Positions 14,101 through 22,819 of a DNA stretch of 64,000 nt are shown one piece after another. Under the pieces are notes generated by a model, which was given only the letters and a program-made list of their open reading frames with translations, had not been told where the DNA came from and ran no database searches. The stretch spans positions 4,712,001 to 4,776,000 of the forward strand of contig JARFIW010000139.1 of assembly GCA_036346225.1 (NCBI GenBank). The letters run 5' to 3'. Each line of letters opens with the position of its first letter. The stretch's first letter is position 1. A program made the position numbers and the translations under genes. Source of the stretch: Platerodrilus igneus. Taxonomy: Eukaryota > Arthropoda > Insecta > Coleoptera > Lycidae.

Positions 14101-17100
14101 ATTTAAGCATAACGTTATCATTTTAAAATATTAAGAAATATGTACTTATTGATTTCAAATTATTTGGAAGAGACAATGAAATGATATAACGCAAAAGTGT
14201 TATATGCCAAAATTGGACATGTACACTTTTTTAATTTGTGAGTGAATTCGCGCCAATACTTTAAAAATAGACTTGTTAAATTTCCGTCATTTCGGACAGT
14301 TGCGTTTGCGCAAAAAAATGCGCAGACGCAAAGTGGCGGAAGTGCGCGGTTTGGGACACAACGATCATTAGCCAACAAGACGTCGAACAGTGAGGTTTAT
14401 CTGTGTTGTCCCTTTTGTCTTTTCTCTTTTAGGATGTAGGTTTTCTCCTTACCTTTGCCTCTTATCGTGCCCTATCTGTATCCTTATCGTACCGCTACAA
14501 ACGAAGAAGAGGGAAGACAAGGCAATTTGGTTTCAACGCGGGCATAGCCCCACCCTCGCCCAACCGAAGCCAACAAAATTCATGGAAATCAGCACGGCTG
14601 CGGCGTAAGGATGACCGCAAAATCGTGAAGAGTTCCACATTTTTAAGTTAGTACATTTTATCTTTTTAAGGCGTATCACTATAAACATATTTGGCATGTG
14701 ATACAATTTGGCAAATTATGACGTAATATCTTGTTGTGCAATATTGTGTGCATGGTTAGTATGTGTTGCCAACTGTGGAAGTGGCTCTTAACAGTTGCAC
14801 GAAACTATAACAATTACGCCGTGACTATAACAAAAGTTGGTATTGTGCTATGCTTTTTGAGACATTGGTATAACGAGCATTTTCATAATTTAGGATTTAG
14901 AATGTCAGCAGATCATCTTAAAAACTAGAACAATAGTATGCATGGTAAAATTAATTAAGGATTAATGTTTTTTAGGATTTTTGTTAATAATATGTAACAG
15001 CCCGATTTGGCCATCGTTCTCTTACAAGGTTTTGTAAAGATATTTCATAATTAATAACTACACAAGAGGATGATGATGTTTTTTTGGAGAAGGTAAGATA
15101 CTCTTCAATGGATTTTTCCAATAATTTTTATGGGTTTTACAGTGGTCCCATATATGAGAATCTTCAGTTAATTTAATGGATAACACATCTTCGTTTTGAG
15201 ATTGTATTTTAGTTGGTAAAGTTATTGTGCATAAGTCATACGTTAATATTTTCTTAAGTTGTACATAAGAAACGATTTTTAGAAACCTTCTTAGTTAATG
15301 CATTAATTAATTGGATATAATAAAGCTTTTACTTACTGATCAGTAATGATTTTTATAGTGATTTCTGATGTGGTAGGTAAATAGTTCAAATTTAATTTCA
15401 GTTAGAATTCATATTGATAATTTCGTAAGAGTATGTGTGTTTGCATTCATCAATGTCATTGGATTTTGAACTTGAAATTTGATGCTATTGCGCATTGAAT
15501 ATAATCCACAAGTGTAGATTGTGTGGCGTTTAGTTAACCGTGGCGGCATTGAATTTTCAGTAAATTGCATTTATGAAGCTTCATACGGCATTATTTTCAG
15601 ACTTTGTTCAAAGAGTATTGGGGTTAGTTATAGTTTTCTAGAGGGCACAATCTTGTTCCATATTTATATTCCGTATAAAACTATAGTTCTAGTCATTTAT
15701 TTTTATTAAAATCGAGGATGCCTATGAGACAGGTGTTGTTTCCAAATTCAAATTGTGTTGTCAGCGGTTCTGCAAGATTATATTTCTCTTCGATTCCACA
15801 CGTTCGTCACAAATGGTGAATGGCTTAGAGTACTTTCTAATAATTTATATTAATTAATTAGAAACTAACTCATCCGCATTATTTACTAACGGATAATCTT
15901 ACAAGAGTTTCTAGTATACATTAATAAGTATGTATTACTATATTTAACAGTGTTGTTCCAGATTTTTTAGATAACCATTTTAGTGCTAGAGGAGCATTCT
16001 TGTAAGTATGGCGGCACGCCATGAACATTTCATAATTCTATTTTCTTTAAGTTACCCTTATTCCTTCCACTAATCTTATTTTTACCATTAATCTATTTTA
16101 GGGTTGACTATATTTGTTTTCCTTTACTTGGGAGATATTGGAATTAATTGAGTCATTCGGCATATTGGAGTTTTTGTATAAAGAGCAAATTTGGTCATAA
16201 CTTGTTGAGGTCATCGCAGGAAATTATCTTCTGAGAAAAAGTGGTACTGATGGGGAGGTCGTAGTTACCTTATTTTCTACTACCAAGAGCAGAAGAAATA
16301 TACGGCACCATTTCAACGTTTGTGAAATTTAATCACTTATTTGCTAAATCGATCCTGAGCCAATGATGATGTACTCACTTAAGTTGGTCCAACTTATTTA
16401 AATAATTTTGGTATCATACAAAATATATAATATAAATGTTCCCCAAATGCATGCACTTGGCCAACCCCAAATCTTTTATTTACTTTATTTCTCATAGGTA
16501 GTTTTATAGGGCCAAAGGATCCGCTAAAATACATATAACTTGTGCAAAGTATAAGGTTAGCCGACCATATAATCATAGAGTAAATGAGGCCAGGTACTAA
16601 ATAATATATTCCTCACAAAAGTGAGTATGTATTTATTTTGCTTTAATTTATTCCGGAAAAGGGGGTAATACCGTTGATTTAGTACTTATTACATGTAAAT
16701 GCTATTCTGTTTGTTGTTATTTAATTTTGGAAGTCAGATTTGTAATATGCTATGACCTTTACCCCAAGGGAGTAATAAATATCTGGGTAGTTGTTCTTAA
16801 GACTGATGTATGTGTAATTATATTTCAGGAATTTATAGTTAATAGAATTCAAGTTTAGGTTCAGTTTTATTGCATTTACTTAACATCTAGGTAAACAGAC
16901 ACGATTGTAAATGATATCCAGTTACCCCAGTGACGAAGTCCTATTTGGGAGAGATCAAGATTTCAAGAAATTCTTTAATTATGACAAAAATTTAAAGGAA
17001 TTTTTTGTAGAGATTTGAAAGAAAAGTAAAAGGTAATAGAATTTAGAATACCGAAGCCAAGGAGGCCGATGCAGAATAACCGTCTTCTATGTAGGGATAA

Positions 17101-18960
17101 CATCAAAGGGATTGCTGTGACAAACGGTTTGGTACCCCTTAATTATGACAAGAAAAAAGCCTTCCAGGGTAAATGATTAGTGTAAATCAGTTTTTTGTAT
17201 TCCAGCTAATTTATTATCCCTTTATTTCGTATTTTTAATTTTCTTTTACAATTTTTCTATAAGAACCCACTTCCCCACCACTGCAGTTAGCCGGCACACC
17301 CTTACATTTCTATGAGGCCCCGCACCTTCAAGGCAAATCAAAATTTATTAATGCAATGCTCATTTTACTGGTAACAGTGTTTTCCATGGCCTGAGGAAGT
17401 GGCTAAGTAAGCAGCGCTTCTAAACTAACAAGGAGCTTCAAGATAATGTTAACAGGCATTGTAATTCGTTGATGGTGACATTTTATGCAAAGGGATCGAA
17501 AAGCTTGTCCATAGGTACAAAAATCTCTCAATCTCCAAGGTGATCATGTCGAAAAGTAACCATAAGTGCACATAATTTTTAATAATAAAATCCATTTGTT
17601 TATACACACTTGTCTTTTTTAAGTCTCACCTGAGGTTTAAATATATATAAACAATTGCTTCTCTCAACAACAAGTTAAAAATAGCACTAATGCCAATTTG
17701 CTTGCTGCTAAAATATCTTTAAACGATTGGCTTTGCTTCTCAAATGAGAACCCTTACAATGCTTGGTTCCGTAGAGTCCAGATTCATAAAGCTACACCAT
17801 ACATTAACTTTCTAAGCAGACCTTTACAATTTCAGCTTAAAAGTATTTTGCTTTATCTAAATAGGTAAATTAAATAATTAGAAAAAGCATCATGCTACCA
17901 TCTAATGAAAAACTCCTTAAATCCCCCCCACAAAGTATAGCATAGAAAACAACAACATACCTGTGATAATTTCACATTCATAAGAGTGTTACGAGCCTGG
18001 CCGATCTTCCTCAAGTCCATATCACCCGTAGGTGTTAGCATACCTATAATACACAATAAACATTTTGTTATTCATTAAATAATGATAGATTTAATTACCG
18101 GGAGTTACAGCACCAGGCATCATACTGGCTAAACCAGAACTTGGATCAATCGAAGCAGATGCTTCTCCACCTAAATTGCGAGCCAAAACACTATCAGGTA
18201 AAGGTGTAAACTTTTCTGCTCTAGGATTTCGTTGTTTACGGTTACGAGCATCACCAACCTCGGGCACATTTTGCCATTCTTCACTGGACACCTTAACTAA
18301 GTCACGCTTCAAATCTGAGAACTGCTGCTGAATTTTAGGTCTAATGTTAAATATATGATTAGAGGCCTTAATAAATAGCTGATAATAAAAACCTTTCTTG
18401 TCTGTATTTTTCAAGTTCAACTTTTAAGCGTTTTTCTCTATATTCTTTTCGTTTTTCATCCATTCGTTTATCAATAGCCTCATAAATAGCGTCAGCTTCT
18501 GCATCATCTTTGTCATATGGATCTTTTGCAAATAGAGAACCACCGTATCCACTAAATTCATCATAATTTGAATCGTTCAAATCTTCATCATCCTGTAACA
18601 AACAACATCAATACAAAACGAAATATCGCCAAGCTTTAACCTTATCTTCTTCTTCGTCTTCTTTCTTTTTTGTTCTTTTGGCAGCTGGTGGGGCATGTCG
18701 GTCATCTCTAAAATTAAGTTATACAAGTTTATTTCTGAAAACTAGACCCACTTACGAAACATCATTGGCGTCTCTGGCTGGTCCAATATCAGAACGTGTT
18801 GTAAAGCCAGTAGCTCTAAAAGCAAGTATTCATAGAACAGGTTCAAACAATTGGGATCCACTTACCCTCGACCAACACCAGCAACATAGCCCAAAGGAGC
18901 TGGGACGCCCAAAAAATGCTTCTTATTACGACTTACTAAAGCTGCAGGTGGCGCGGTCAT
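4877..18960 (-). CDS. PRPF6: PRPF6, pre-mRNA-processing factor 6 (5' part, nine exons)
   Basis: PRPF6/Prp6 bridges U5 and U4/U6 in the spliceosomal tri-snRNP in the nucleus. Nine exons can be joined with matching phases: 18866-18960, 18756-18815, 18641-18707, 18393-18592, 18099-18340, 17961-18043, 7685-7880, 7483-7631, 4877-5192. Together they give 1408 nt, about 469 residues, roughly half of the usual ~940. The start ATG at 18960 precedes [21 protein letters not shown] minus its last residues, matching the conserved family N-terminus. The PRP1 N-terminal domain follows ([45 protein letters not shown]). HAT repeats begin after [14 protein letters not shown] (for example [20 protein letters not shown]). 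All introns are GT-AG. The 3' half lies beyond the left edge. One intron is 10 kb and rich in transposable elements, while the first five introns are short. Divergent from SYF2. Confidence 0.96.
5193..6375. other. PRPF6 intron, nothing recognised
   Basis: AT-rich intronic sequence between exons 8 and 9. Apart from the repeats listed separately to its right, no coding or structural signal was seen. Confidence 0.6.
6376..6735 (+). repeat. Dispersed repeat R2, copy a (5' part only)
   Basis: Shares the landmark GGTTATCCAGTCACTCCAGT and the following GAGGTCCCTTTATTTTAAA stretch with copies at about 16790, 24456 and 43072. It runs through the GACAAT...GAAGCTTTTCAAGGTGAG donor-like point and then loses similarity, so the second half seen in the other copies is missing. 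Class unknown. Confidence 0.6.
6955..7285 (+). repeat. Dispersed repeat R3, copy 1
   Basis: About 330 bp closely similar to 39332-39612. Shared landmarks are TTTAATGAATTTTCAGGTAT, then ATTTTGGCA, GAGATTAGGTRG, ATAGCATT(C/T)TGGAA, GTTAGTCGGCA and a TTTTCGGTATTTTAC-like stretch. The GTTAGTCGGCA block also occurs near the end of R2, so the two families may be related. No coding sequence was seen. Confidence 0.65.
7483..7631 (-). CDS. PRPF6: PRPF6 exon 8
   Basis: A 149-bp exon reading [50 protein letters not shown], one complete HAT repeat. Acceptor TATTTAG, donor GTATGT. In phase with exons 7 and 9. Confidence 0.95.
7685..7880 (-). CDS. PRPF6: PRPF6 exon 7
   Basis: A 196-bp exon reading [66 protein letters not shown]. 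This is the start of the HAT-repeat array. Acceptor TTTTTACAG, donor GTAATT. Confidence 0.95.
7881..11329. other. PRPF6 10-kb intron, left part, nothing recognised
   Basis: AT-rich sequence with no ORF of note, no conserved protein similarity by eye and no obvious long repeat. Confidence 0.55.
11330..11435 (+). repeat. Short tandem repeat, 11-12-bp unit
   Basis: Eight or so degenerate copies of TATTCAAAAGAA and TATAAAAGAG variants in a row. Confidence 0.75.
12050..13420 (-). mobile_element. Non-LTR retrotransposon fragment (CR1/Jockey-like RT), degraded
   Basis: The minus strand gives, in order: [20 protein letters not shown] (with shifts) near 13280-13350; [16 protein letters not shown] near 13040; the RT start [34 protein letters not shown]; and [18 protein letters not shown] (12560-12973). 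A late block at about 12270-12310 ([15 protein letters not shown]) is the RT thumb-side motif LKLN..KTK. The YADD region is damaged and there are several frameshifts. The same clade as the better-preserved copy at 22.8-24.4 kb. It lies in the 10-kb PRPF6 intron. Confidence 0.8.
13421..14193. other. Intronic, nothing recognised
   Basis: AT-rich sequence upstream (on the minus strand) of the LINE fragment. It may hold decayed LINE endonuclease sequence, but I see no motif that supports this. Confidence 0.4.
14198..14832 (+). mobile_element. Solo LTR, family L1, copy A
   Basis: A 635-bp unit starting TGTTATATGCC and ending ACTATAACA, flanked by the 4-bp duplication AAAG (14194-14197 and 14833-14836). 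It shares long blocks with copies C and D and with copy B, including GACAGTTGCGTTTGCGCAAA, TTTCTCTTTTAGGATGTAGG and AAAATCGTGAAGAGTTCCAC. The TG...CA ends, inverted TGTTA/TAACA termini and target duplication identify a solo LTR. No internal retroelement coding is present. Strand is arbitrary (the TGTTA end on the left). Confidence 0.88.
14837..16789. other. Intronic, nothing recognised
   Basis: AT-rich PRPF6 intron sequence. Only short non-conserved ORFs were seen. Confidence 0.55.
16790..17342 (+). repeat. Dispersed repeat R2, copy b (full)
   Basis: About 550 bp matching copy d (43072-43622) end to end and copy c. Landmarks are GATATCCAGTTACCCCAGTG, TTTGGTACCCC, an AAGCCTTCCAGG/GTAAATG donor-like point at 17169, a pyrimidine-rich tract ending CTATAAG at 17263, then AACCCACTTCC...GCAGTTAGCCGGCACACCC and a shared end at GGCAAATCAAAATTT. 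No protein was recognised in any frame. Confidence 0.7.
17343..17960. other. Intronic, nothing recognised
   Basis: Sequence between repeat R2b and PRPF6 exon 6. No feature was seen. Confidence 0.55.
17961..18043 (-). CDS. PRPF6: PRPF6 exon 6
   Basis: An 83-bp exon too short for ordinary ORF finding. It reads [20 protein letters not shown] then MNVKLSQ, matching the conserved [16 protein letters not shown] region. Acceptor ATTATAG, donor CAG/GTATGT. It is followed by the 10-kb intron. Confidence 0.93.
18099..18340 (-). CDS. PRPF6: PRPF6 exon 5
   Basis: A 242-bp exon reading [20 protein letters not shown], then [20 protein letters not shown], closing the PRP1 N-terminal domain and entering the low-complexity GMxTPG linker ([10 protein letters not shown]). 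Donor GTAATT at 18098. Confidence 0.93.
18393..18592 (-). CDS. PRPF6: PRPF6 exon 4
   Basis: A 200-bp exon with [20 protein letters not shown] and [20 protein letters not shown], matching the family's DEDLND.NYDEF...ADAIY..LDKRMDERR segment. Acceptor TTACAG. The donor is GTTTTT, weak, but the phase (AG + A = Arg, then PKIQQQF) requires it. Confidence 0.92.
18641..18707 (-). CDS. PRPF6: PRPF6 exon 3
   Basis: A 67-bp exon reading [20 protein letters not shown], then DK. The conserved DDRHAPP motif is followed by a basic and acidic linker. Acceptor TTTTAG, donor GTTAAAG (a non-optimal but valid GT donor). The intron to exon 4 is only 48 bp. Confidence 0.9.
18756..18815 (-). CDS. PRPF6: PRPF6 exon 2
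   Basis: A 60-bp exon, acceptor TTTTAG at 18816-18821, donor GTAAG at 18755. It reads [19 protein letters not shown] in phase with exon 1, an almost invariant PRP1 N-terminal segment. Confidence 0.93.
18866..18960 (-). CDS. PRPF6: PRPF6 exon 1 (coding start)
   Basis: Begins with ATG at 18960-18958 and reads [19 protein letters not shown], then [12 protein letters not shown]. The KKxFLGxPAPLGYVxGxGRG block is the hallmark N-terminus of PRPF6. It ends CGAGG followed by GTAAGT, a strong donor. The six or so residues before the conserved block differ from vertebrates, so the exact start is the best in-frame ATG rather than proven. Confidence 0.93.
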
Positions 18961-20496
18961 TTTTTCTGAATTAATTTCTTAGGGTTGCATCCAGAAACAT
19001 TTCATATCTATCTTTAACCTATAAAAATGTAGACAACAAAACTTCTTAGGTTAGAAAATCGTTTCGGATAGTTATTATACAAATCAATTTTTACATATAC
19101 ATTCAGATACATTACTTCTGGACTTTTATAATTAATTCATTAATTTGCTGATCTGCATGGGTGTTAAAGGGAATCTTCGTAAACTCAAAGCATTTCTCAA
19201 AAAATTTTCAACGTACGATACTTTGAAAGTAAACTAAATTTGTTTTATATAGCAGACGCTTCAACTGATCGCGGTAAGTAATAAAATGACAAGGATATTA
19301 TTACTTAAATCTTTAACCTTATTATTATAATACATTGGCAGTCAACATCGCCTTAAACATAGGACCTGATTTTTAAATATCAAAATACTTTTAACTTATA
19401 AGTTAGGAAGTGAAGTAGATATTCTAGAATCTTGAAATGTTGCCTGATATGATATAGTAATTTGTTAAGAATGGATTACACACTTTTTACTGTTATTAGT
19501 TTTGAGTCAAGGGAAGGTAATCTGAATATTGCATGCAATAGAACCCTCACAAACTGGTCATGGGTATTAATTAAGCTCAGTTAGTTTGTAACTCATAACA
19601 TGGAATTTTAATAAACTTGCCGGTGCTTTGTGTTCTAGGGGGCTTTTTTAATCTTTAGAAATTTATACAGACTTTGATTAATGGGTTTTTGTAATTCTGC
19701 GAAAAACCTCAGTTATATATATTATTTGTTTTAGTAATATAAATTATCATTACGAATTATATAAGTGGATTCACTATTTTTTTGAGTAACCCATTATTAG
19801 AAAAGATCGCCTTTTTCAATGCAAAAACAATAAAATTGAAATACCTAGTAGTATCCATATACATGTCATAACTTTTACTAAATCAGATAAAAGCTACTAA
19901 AAATTTAGAAAACGGGGGTGTATTGTAAATATTTTAAGGATAGAAGAATCTGAATTTAAATGCATGTGGATAGTCGTGTGTCCTGTTTTGGTGCATTATT
20001 TTTAATTTCCTGGTGGTACAACACTGGCAGCAGTAAATGCATATATGTTATGTTTTAAATAAAAAGTAAGGCAAAATGATTACAATAGCTTGTTTTTTCC
20101 CGAATCTTACTACATACAGACTGTAATAGGTTAGCGGCTATTTTTTCGACAGTAACCTTACACAAACTTTCTAATTAATTTTAGTTTTGCGCATGTCATT
20201 TGGTATAGGTTTTATTTACTTGTATGATAACTGCCCATATATCCTTGCTTTATTTACCTGGTTGTCAACAATCAACATGATGATATTGTCAACTCTTGTC
20301 ATTTATGATAACTAGATTTTCATTTATGGTGTTTTTGACTCGAAAATAGTACAAAATATGTATTAGAGTGCCTTATACTGGTGTAATAGTGATCGTTATT
20401 TAGCCATTACCTTTATTGCATGTAAGAAGATATTTAGTGATAGGTAAATGTTACATTCAATACTGTTTTCTTACAGATAAAGTAACTACATCCATA
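18961..20496. promoter_or_regulatory. Divergent intergenic region between PRPF6 and SYF2
   Basis: About 1.5 kb separates the PRPF6 start codon (minus) from the SYF2 start codon (plus). It must contain both promoters and 5' UTRs unless unseen upstream exons lie inside neighbours. No TATA box or GC-rich island is convincing by eye, and no transposable element was recognised here, unlike the flanks. Transcription start sites cannot be placed. Confidence 0.5.
20422..20476 (+). other. Possible SYF2 5' UTR intron
   Basis: A GTAAGA donor at 20422 and a TTTTCTTACAG acceptor ending at 20476 would define a 55-bp intron 20 bases upstream of the SYF2 ATG. The acceptor is strong. The donor could also lie further upstream. 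Confidence 0.45.
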
Positions 20497-21198
20497 ATGG
20501 ATATATTAGCTTCTAGTATCTCAGAAGAAGAACCAAAAAGTTTTGCTGAAAAGCAAGCAGAACGTATGAAACGGTTAAAACAATTACATACTCAACGAAA
20601 CGAAGCACGTGTACATAATCATAAGGAGGTTATTGCAGAAGACACAAGAAACAAATTACCCCCCAACTGGGAAAGTCGTAAAAATAGAGCTGAATGGATT
20701 TTAAATGATCAAAAAGCTAGAGAGGAATCAAAAGAAAAAGGTGAAGATTATGATCGTGTCAAACTATTGAATATTACAGCGGTTGATGCTAGTCGTTTTG
20801 AACATAAAAAGAAAAGAAACCCTGATAAGGGTTTTTCAGATTTTGAAGCAGCTACGAAGCGACAATATGATCGCTTAATTAAAAATTTGCCCGCTAAAGA
20901 TATGGAACATTATGAAGAAATGAAAGAGAAATATGGAGAAGCTTTTTATGCTGGTCGCAATGTAATTTTACATGGATTACACGAAGATCGTAAAGAAGCT
21001 ATAGATAACATGGTTAAAGACCTTGAAGATCAAATTGCAAAACGTGAAAAATACTCTAGAAGACGAACTCATAATGATGATGCTGATATAGATTATATTA
21101 ACGAGCGTAATGCTAAATTCAATAAGAAGCTTGATCGATTTTATGGTGAACATACAGCAGAAATTAAACAAAATCTTGAAAGAGGCACAGCTGTATAA
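20497..21198 (+). CDS. SYF2: SYF2, pre-mRNA-splicing factor (p29), complete
   Basis: A 233-residue protein from a single coding exon. SYF2 is a small, charged, mostly helical component of the NineTeen-complex-related part of the activated spliceosome in the nucleus. Conserved blocks seen are [69 protein letters not shown] and the nearly invariant C-terminal run [20 protein letters not shown] followed by [20 protein letters not shown] and RGTAV. The length is close to the family norm (about 240). The open frame extends 27 codons upstream to 20416, but the ATG at 20497 ([15 protein letters not shown]) fits the family and follows a splice-acceptor-like TTTTCTTACAG. Divergent from PRPF6, another spliceosome gene. 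No lesions were seen. Confidence 0.97.
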   Translation: MDILASSISEEEPKSFAEKQAERMKRLKQLHTQRNEARVHNHKEVIAEDTRNKLPPNWESRKNRAEWILNDQKAREESKEKGEDYDRVKLLNITAVDASRFEHKKKRNPDKGFSDFEAATKRQYDRLIKNLPAKDMEHYEEMKEKYGEAFYAGRNVILHGLHEDRKEAIDNMVKDLEDQIAKREKYSRRRTHNDDADIDYINERNAKFNKKLDRFYGEHTAEIKQNLERGTAV

Positions 21199-21233
21199 TA
21201 TCAAAATATTTGTTTATTAATTTTATAGCTTAC

Positions 21234-21239
21234 AATAAA
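21234..21239 (+). terminator. Probable SYF2 polyadenylation signal
   Basis: AATAAA 36 bases after the SYF2 stop codon. A second AATAAA-like run follows at about 21270. Confidence 0.6.
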
Positions 21240-22019
21240 TGTAAATATAACTAAAATTATTTAACAAATGGAAATAAAAAAATTGTTTTCTACTTATTTA
21301 TTGCTTCTTATAGAACCCAGGAGTGAACTACACCTGAAAAAATTAAACAAATTAAAATAGTGAAAACTCTAATATTTAAAAATAATATGAAAGATTAGTA
21401 GATTTCATTCGGTTATATGTGTTAGTTGTAAAGTATGTTAATATATTAATTTATTAAAGAAATGTACATAGCTTAGAGTATATAAAATTTGATAGATGGT
21501 TTATTTGTATATTGATATTGTAGTCCCTTCAAGCCAAAAAAGGGTCCTCAGAATGAGAGGTAATAAGCTGAAAATTTGTATAAACCTTTGTTTGGCATTC
21601 TACATGATGTGTCAAAAGTCTCATATAATCTCGTGTCCGCGTCTTAAGATATTAAAGGTCACAAAAGTCAGTTTATTTGCAAATATCTCTCTTCCTATGC
21701 ATTAAACGGTATTAGTAACTATAATAAAAGATAGAGCATGAAATTCTACACAATTTTTGTTTAAAATATTTTTTTATACGATTAACTGTTTTTGAGATAG
21801 AGCACGCAGTCCTTAGACATATATGGCGCAATGCAAGGTCAACCATGAATCCCAGTCAATAGTACGTTGTACAAAGATAACTATTCATTATAAAAATTAT
21901 AATTATGAAAAACTTTATTTTCGTTTAATAATACTTATTTTATGTAATTAAAAGGTAATGAAGTGAAATACTATACCCATATTTTAATTACATGTTAAGT
22001 ACAAAAGAAATTAAGTATT
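21240..22019. other. Intergenic, nothing recognised
   Basis: AT-rich sequence downstream of SYF2. Short ORFs only. Confidence 0.5.
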
Positions 22020-22560
22020 TTTCCTTTACATGTGTGTTAATGTGTATTTCAAGAAGATAACTGCCCTGTACAAATATTGTATGATAATGGCGTACGTATC
22101 TTGTTGGCAATATATAATGCTCCAAAATCTATGAACAATATCGATCATCTTCGATACACGCAATTTGTCAAATCTACAAAACTTTATAAACCTGTGCAGT
22201 TATCGAATCTTCCACCATCTAATGCAACGAATCATCAACATATCAATCGTGTCTACTACTAAGTACAAACTTGGTTAGGGAACGATTTAGAACCTTTGGA
22301 ATGGGGTTGGGTGCTCCAGAGTGAACTTTTGATGCCAATAGCAACAACATTACCACCAGCATCAGATGAGCTGCTATAGATGATATTTTGCAACTGCAAA
22401 AATGGTTGCGGTTTGCGCTACAGGTGCAGGAAATTGGGGTTGCAATGTTCTTCAGCTTGTGACCAGAGTAATGGGCATGCTTGCCTCAATGCGGCATCGT
22501 ATCAGAACGATTTCGATGAAGAAAATGCATATTTTATTCATTCATTCATTCATTGGTATA
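22020..22560 (+). pseudogene. Remnant of a repetitive CXC-domain protein
   Basis: Continuous protein-like sequence with breaks. The first part is NGVRILLAIYNAPKSMNNID, then LRYTQFVKST...VQLSNLPPSNAT...INRVYY. After a stop at 22260 comes VQTWLGNDLEPLEWGWVLQS, ELLMPIATTLPPASDELL. After another stop comes the cysteine-rich MIFCNCKNGCGLRYRCRKLG, LQCSSACDQSNGHACLNA. The C.C..GC....CRK.GL.CS..C....G..C.N pattern resembles CXC/tesmin-like domains that recur in uncharacterised multi-copy arthropod proteins. The host element of these proteins is not known to me. Two in-frame stops, and no start upstream. Function not assigned. Confidence 0.6.
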
Positions 22561-22819
22561 CTAGACACATGTATAGTGAACTAGAACTCCAATAAGAACA
22601 GCTTCAGCTAAGCTGGTTTACAAGCTCTCCCAAAACAATGTAACAAAACAAACAATAAGCCTTATGCGTAAATTATGATATTTTGAGTACTACAAGATAC
22701 GGCATATAACAATGTGCTACTAATGTAACATTAATCCATTAATAAAGCTAACAAGATTTGCTTTTTAAATCTCTCCTTGCGGCTAACTTGAAAGAGTGAA
22801 TAATATTTATTTGGTTGAT

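Noticed and set aside
14242..14928. Plus-strand ORFs within and beside solo LTR copy A, and the similar ORF at 51441-51797 in copy C
   Set aside because: Both lie within LTR sequence, and their similarity comes from the LTR nucleotide repeat rather than from coding constraint.
20416..20496. N-terminal extension of SYF2 by 27 codons
   Set aside because: The extension crosses a good splice acceptor and is not SYF2-like; the ATG at 20497 fits the family.
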